A stretch of DNA of 64,000 nt from Termitomyces sp. T153 (lineage: Eukaryota > Basidiomycota > Agaricomycetes > Agaricales > Lyophyllaceae). Location of the stretch: NCBI GenBank assembly GCA_018296165.2, contig JACKQL020000039.1, positions 310,001 to 374,000 of the forward strand. The letters run 5' to 3'. The position numbers and the translations under genes were made by a program. The notes under the pieces are model-generated. The model did no database searches. It was not told where the DNA came from and was given only the letters and a program-made list of their open reading frames with translations. Shown here in pieces: positions 59,146 through 64,000 of the stretch (its first letter is position 1; every line of letters begins with the position of its first letter).

Positions 59146-61225
59146 ATGAACAATGACCCTGCTGCTCAGCATGCTAGAATGCTGCCATTGTCACGACCCA
59201 TCCCCCAAAACCCCGCACATCGTCCATCAACCCCCCAAACCCCCAAAAAACCCCCAACGCTCCGCCGAACTTCCGCCCATGCCCCGCACCTATTTCAGCT
59301 AACTCTGACGCCTCCCCGGCTAACTCCGACGACCCCCTGGCCAACTTCAGTGCCTTCCCTGCAGCCACTGACACTTACCCTGGGTCTCCCAAACCCTGAG
59401 AACCACCCCCGCTGTTCCCGATCTTTGCCACCCATCATCAACTCAACACCCTGGTTCCTCCGACTTATTCCGGAGTATCACGACAACCTCAGGGCGACCT
59501 GCATTCCCCAATGATCCCATCAACGTATCAGCGCGGCCCGATCCTCGATCACAACCGACACCTGCCCACTCTGTCGAGCTCCGCCAAGCCCCACCGCCGC
59601 AGCCGACGTACCCCGAAGTTCTCTGGTAGTCAGTATATAAGTCATCGAGTAGCTTTTTGTACTCTAGTCTTGATATTGCTTAACGTTACCTATGGTCTGA
59701 TTGTTTCCTTTTCGTGTTTTGTGTTTCGTGTCTCGTTTCCTTACTCTCAGTCTCCCGGTCTTATCTCAGTCTCCCGGTCTTGTCTTGTCTCCATTTTGTT
59801 ATCGTTCTCGCTATTGTTTCGTATCTCTACTCGAATCTACTCTTGTTCCATATTAACCCCATCCCATTTCGTCTGACGCTGTCTCGGTGACTCCGTCCGA
59901 CCATTGTGCCCAAGTCTTCATCAACCATAACAACCTCACAAACTCTGCGATTACGATTATGAACCCCGCGATTACGATTACAAACCCTGACACTCCATCG
60001 CCAGGTCCAAACCTCGCTCTTTGTTCGGTCCCAGACTTCATCAACTCCAAATGATCTCCCATCAAACCCTGGCTCCGTTCCCATTGATCACACAGCTGCC
60101 TACTCCTTCGCTTCCGCAAATCTCCTATATGGTCTTCTGCCTGAACCCCACCAAGACTGTCTCGTTTCCTCGCACTTCTCTGGACCTCCCCGGATCTGTC
60201 TGGATCACATCCCCCCAACTATCCACACAAGCCATCAGTGCCCGGAACGTCTTCGAGTGTTTGGTTACTAGTGCAAGGGGATCACGCCCACCTAGTAAGG
60301 ACTCGCCCAGTGCAGCTGAGCCCCCGAGGTCAGCGGAACCTGACAGCCATGCAATGACACAACTGTGCCTAAATGGGATGAGAGTTGCCCTAGGGAACTC
60401 CCCCAACATTTTAAAGAACTGGAATACCTTTTTGCTGACTGCAGCATCACTGATGACACTCAGAAGAAGGAGTACATGTCTTGATATGTCTCCTATGACA
60501 TGGCTGAAACCTGGCTTAGCTTACCTGAATTTGGTGACAACATTGTCATTGGTAACAATGCACCCCAACCTTACACTTACCAAGAATGGAAGGTGGCAGT
60601 GTTTAGGTTGTACCCTGGCACTGATGCTAGCACTTGTTATAATCTTGGCAACCTAGAACAATTGTAACAGTAGCTTAGTGACTTTGGGCAGGTTCTCTGA
60701 CTATTACCAGGATTTCCAACATATTGCCAGATGGTTGCTTGCTAACAGCAAACTCTATTGTGACAAGGAACATCACTTGTTCCAACAAGGTATCCCTACA
60801 TTGCTTTGGTCCAAAATCATTTGCCGACTCAAAATCACTCTTCCTGACCACCATCCTGAGGATCCTTACAATGTTGACCAAGTCTTCGAAGGCACTAAGT
60901 GGGTTTTGAAGGGAACAGACACCTCAACGACCAAGACCAGCAATAGCACTAGTGGCATTTCTTTGTCATCACCAATTGCTAATGCACCAGTTCCTCCGTT
61001 GCCTACACTTAAGTGGGAAACTTTGGAATTAGCAACAACCACCACAATCATCAGTGCCTTGGAACATCTGGAAGCCCTCTTAACAAGCGGTAACACCCAA
61101 CCTCACCAACAGTTTGCTAATAGTACTTGCCACTTTTGTGGTGAAACAGGTCACACCATGGTCCAAGGCACTTGTATGAAATTGGAGCAAATGATTCAAC
61201 AGAGTAAGATCCATTGCAATGCTGA
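59146..61225 (+). pseudogene. gag of a second Ty3/gypsy family, interrupted by a solo LTR
   Basis: Begins MNNDPAAQHARMLP at 59146. After removal of the LTR and one GCCAT it continues in frame (CNDTTVPKWDE), then FKELEYLFADCSITDDTQKK, TWLSLPEFGDN and YTYQEWKVAVFRLYPG. After a frame change at about 60670 it reads RFSDYYQDFQHIARWLL, a Ser/Thr linker, and the zinc knuckle CHFCGETGHTMVQGTC (CX2CX4HX6C, unusual last spacing) near 61130. It ends at the insertion starting 61226. It contains several stops and no CpG. Confidence 0.75.
59189..60345 (+). repeat. Solo LTR (1157 bp) with target duplication GCCAT
   Basis: TGTCACGACC...GGAACCTGACA, flanked by GCCAT at 59184-59188 and 60346-60350. It is CpG-rich within a CpG-free host element, so it arrived much later. 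TATATAAG near 59634. Confidence 0.95.
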
Positions 61226-62234
61226 TACAATGTTGTCACACCATTAGGAACATAATAAACACCAGAAGTCAAAACAAACATTTATTAAGGCTGAAAACTG
61301 TAAGCCTCCTGGTAAAACAAGTCCCAGCAACATTATCCCTTTAAATACACCAGAAGAAAGATAGAACAGGATAGGACAAGGACTATACTAGACTATACAC
61401 TCAATAATAGTCCAATCACTGTAATGGGAGGGGAAGCATGGGACTGGCAAAAGCACCTGAGTGGCATTAATTCTGGCAAGATCTAGATCTGATCTAAGAA
61501 TAACCAGATTGGAATGTTGAATGAAGGGAAGGGAAAGGAAGATGAATGGAAGAATATGAAAAGAATGGAATGAAGGAAAGGGAAAGGAAGATGAATGGAA
61601 GAATATGAAATGAATGGAATGAAGGGAAGGGAAAGGAAGATGAATGGAAGAACCTGAATGGGAAAGAACCTGAAAGGGGAAGAATATGAAAGGAATAAAG
61701 GAAGATGAATGGAATGAATGGGAGGGGACAGATGAATGGAAGAACCTGAATGGGAAAGGACCTGAATGGGGAAGAATATGAATGGAAGAAATACAAAGGA
61801 GGGAGAGATAAATGGAGCAAATGGAAGCTAAGAATGCAAAGGAGGAATGATGGAACCAGGAACTGGCCTGTGGCACTGAAACAGGCATGCCAAAAGGGGG
61901 AATTAGAATAACAGTTATGAATAAGGGGCTGGAAAGTATGGAACCAAAAGTCACATGTAGGGGGTGGTCTGTGCACTGTAGAAAGAGGTATAAATAGCCC
62001 AAGTAGAGTAGCAAATGGACAGGCAATTAATAGGCAAAGGCTCGGTGGTTCCCAGGGAGTGAATCACTTAGGCTGGAGTTTGTTGAGACCCCTCTGCATT
62101 CAGAATAGAAATATTTTGGAAGTAAACCCCTTCAACTTCGAGCATTCATCAAGACATCAGTGTGGAATTGGAGTAGACTGCCTAAGTCTTCAAGAAAGCC
62201 CCAGAACTATCAGTATTACTCTAACCCAGTACTA
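61226..62234 (+). mobile_element. 1-kb insertion in gag, probably a solo LTR of another family
   Basis: The 9-bp direct repeat CAATGCTGA occurs at 61217-61225 and 62235-62243. Removing the 1018 bp between them rejoins gag in frame (IHCNA then EGKIILPLG). Near the left end is TGTTGTCACACC. A TATA box, TATAAATAG, lies at about 61990 and AATAAAC near 61253. LTR-like size and a promoter suggest a solo LTR, but ends pairing TG with CA were not settled and 9 bp is long for a gypsy duplication. Confidence 0.6.
61521..61800 (+). repeat. Purine-rich tandem repeat, 49-bp period
   Basis: Three good units start at 61521, 61570 and 61619 (GGGAAAGGAAGATGAATGG core), then shorter, irregular GAATGGAAGAACCTGAATGG-type copies to about 61800. 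Nearly pure purine on this strand. The long minus-strand frame through it is low-complexity Phe/Ser/His and is not a gene. Confidence 0.85.
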
Positions 62235-64000
62235 CAATGCTGAAGGAAAGATCATTTTACCATTGGGCACTATGATCCCCAATTATTTTGGCAAATAGCT
62301 ATATATGGAATGCATCAAGGAATGGCACAGGCTTAATCCAGGACAAATTGTTACTGGCAGACTCTCTTCCAATGCTAACCCCAACCCAGACCAAGCAGCT
62401 ATGCAGCAGTTGCTAATCCATGAGGTAATGCAACAGGATGTTACTATGGGCTGGGTGCTAAGCAAGGAAGAATGAATCAAGGCTTTGGAATGCAAACTCT
62501 TTGCACTCAGGCAACCTGGCAAAAAGTTTGATAGTGTACAAGTTCCCTGCATGGCATATCAACCAGCAAACAATACCCCTAAGGCAGCACCCTCAATTAG
62601 CAACACCTTGGTGACTTCATCCCCTTCCAATTTTACTCCAACTCCTGCTGCTAAGCCTGCAGACAAAGGCAAAGCACCTGATCCAATTGTTACCAACAAA
62701 CAGCCACCTGTTGCTAAGGAACCCATTGCTCAGCCTCCCATCCACCCATTTTCTGGCATCTCTGGTTGCTATGTCCCATCTACTAATAGGAATTTTGCTG
62801 CCTCCAACAGGTCTAACAATGGCACATACCAAACTATGCCACCCATTTATGACATTGAGCAGTTCAAAGTAGTCTTTGAATGGGTTTTAAGCACAAAGGT
62901 TACAGTATTGATTGGCAAACTTTGCTCAGTATCCCAGGACATCAGAAATCAATTTAGGACAGCAGTTATGCCCAAACAACTTGTAGGTGCTAGCACTAAC
63001 ATGGTACAGGACCCCAGTGACATTTTCAAAGATATTTTGCTGACTTTTGCTATTGAAGAACCCCAGTTTTCACTTGGATCCAACACTAATACTGCTAACA
63101 GACTTACCTTGGATAAGGCACTCCTTGCATCTGTAGACCCCATTGAAGCCTACATTGATTCAACACCCCATGGAAAAGAGCCTGTGGTGCTCACTGTTGC
63201 TAAGGATTCTCAGTCACTTTGTTCCATCATGATGCTGATTGACAACAAAGAGGAAGTGGAATGCATTCACAATAGCAGTTCCCAGATAATCTCAATGTGT
63301 GCGGAAATTGCTAGCAACTTGGTGCTATTCTATGACCCCAACATTGTTTTGAATATGCAGAGTGCTAATGGCACTATGGATAGATTGCCAGGACTTGCTC
63401 GTAATGTACCCTGCACTATTGGCAATATCATGGTTTATCTCCAGATTCATGTTTTATGGTCTCCCACCTACAACATTCTCCTCGGATGCCCCTTTGACAT
63501 ATTAATTCAAAGTACGGTCAACACTCTTAGCGATGTTGAAACCACTATAACAATCATGGATCCCAATACTGGTCAAAGGCACACAATTCCAACCTTTCTA
63601 CATAGCAAATCCAAAAGAAACAACCACCAAAACATTTGCTTTGAGACTGAAGCACTCCATTGCTTTTATTGCCAAAGGCATTAATAAAGAAGATAGTGAC
63701 ATAGCAATTATTATCAGCTATGACCATTCAACTGGTCTAGCAACTTGTATACCTTCTTGTGATTTGGACAAAGACATTTTACTTACTAATTCTGACACAC
63801 AGACCAATCCTGTGCTAGCATATCTTTATGCTACCACTAGTGATCTTTCTGATTTGTCCCTTCCATCTTGTTCCTATCTTGTGTCTACTGATACATCTAA
63901 TCCCTTGATTCTTGGACAGACTTTACCCCTTGATATGAATGATATGGGCACTATTCCTACCTATGTTAACATTCCATTCCCCACTCAATTTGTCACTAAC
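62235..64000 (+). pseudogene. gag-protease region of the second gypsy family, continuing past the window
   Basis: Resumes gag (EGKIILPLGTMIPNYFGK), with TAG near 62296 and TGA near 62473, then an open frame 62485-63684: a Pro/Ala-rich linker, a spacer domain, and an aspartic protease (ALLASVDPIEAYIDSTPHGK, ECIHNSSSQIISMCAEIA, YNILLGCPFDILIQ). The catalytic D-S/T-G has become N-S-S, so the protease is dead. A one-base frame change near 63650 leads into the frame continuing to the window edge (FIAKGINKEDSDIAIIISYD). RT should follow to the right. Confidence 0.75.

Noticed and set aside
61388..62026. 212-codon minus-strand open frame, Phe/Ser/His-rich
   Set aside because: It is the reverse of a purine-rich tandem array; low-complexity composition explains the lack of stops.

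Overview
The window is nuclear DNA of a filamentous basidiomycete, most likely an Agaricomycete. The supporting signs are eukaryotic genes with many GT-AG introns of about 50 bases, proteins typical of fungi (exocyst Sec6, Coq6, a Nha1/Sod2-type Na+/H+ antiporter, glutamine-dependent NAD+ synthetase) and long arrays of nested Ty3/gypsy retrotransposons. The species cannot be named from the sequence alone.

Layout. 1-9586 is a retrotransposon block: the 3' half of a chromovirus (protease, reverse transcriptase and chromodomain, with RNase H and integrase deleted), its LTR, and LTRs inserted into LTRs. A Tc1/mariner scrap lies at 9636-9899. 10945-33138 is a gene island: QNS1 (+), SEC6 (-), COQ6 (+), an F-box protein gene (-), a coiled-coil protein gene (+), a Ser/Pro-rich acidic protein gene (+), a conserved seven-exon gene (-) and a Na+/H+ antiporter gene (+). 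From about 33600 to the right end the window is again retrotransposon on retrotransposon. It holds a decayed gypsy gag-pol, a solo LTR holding a 6.2-kb non-autonomous element, a complete 11.3-kb chromovirus, and a second gypsy family whose gag is broken by a solo LTR and by a 1-kb insertion.

Insertion history can be read from exact 5-bp target duplications. These are GATTG (4624-5785), GCTGA (8422-9555), GCAGC (36311-43688), GTTCC (36540-42764), GTTTG (44795-56059) and GCCAT (59189-60345). Three of these six insertions landed inside an older LTR of the same lineage.

The most unusual content is in the chromovirus lineage. (a) Every copy with a preserved 3' internal end carries a spliced gene on the opposite strand, about 212 bp inside the 3' LTR and running back towards pol. 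It encodes two CX2CX6C units 15 residues apart (a fungal Zn(II)2Cys6-like pattern), then a coiled-coil region. It survives even in the element that has lost a recognisable pol. (b) The primer-binding site is the reverse complement of the predicted first 12-13 nt of the element's own transcript, as in Tf1-type self-priming. (c) Copies decay mainly by C-to-T/G-to-A changes, with CpG almost gone from about 43.7 to 59 kb. These changes create stops at former CGA codons and destroy catalytic residues.

Limits: exon boundaries were set by eye from splice signals and reading frame. Family names rest on recognised motifs, and no database search or alignment program was run.
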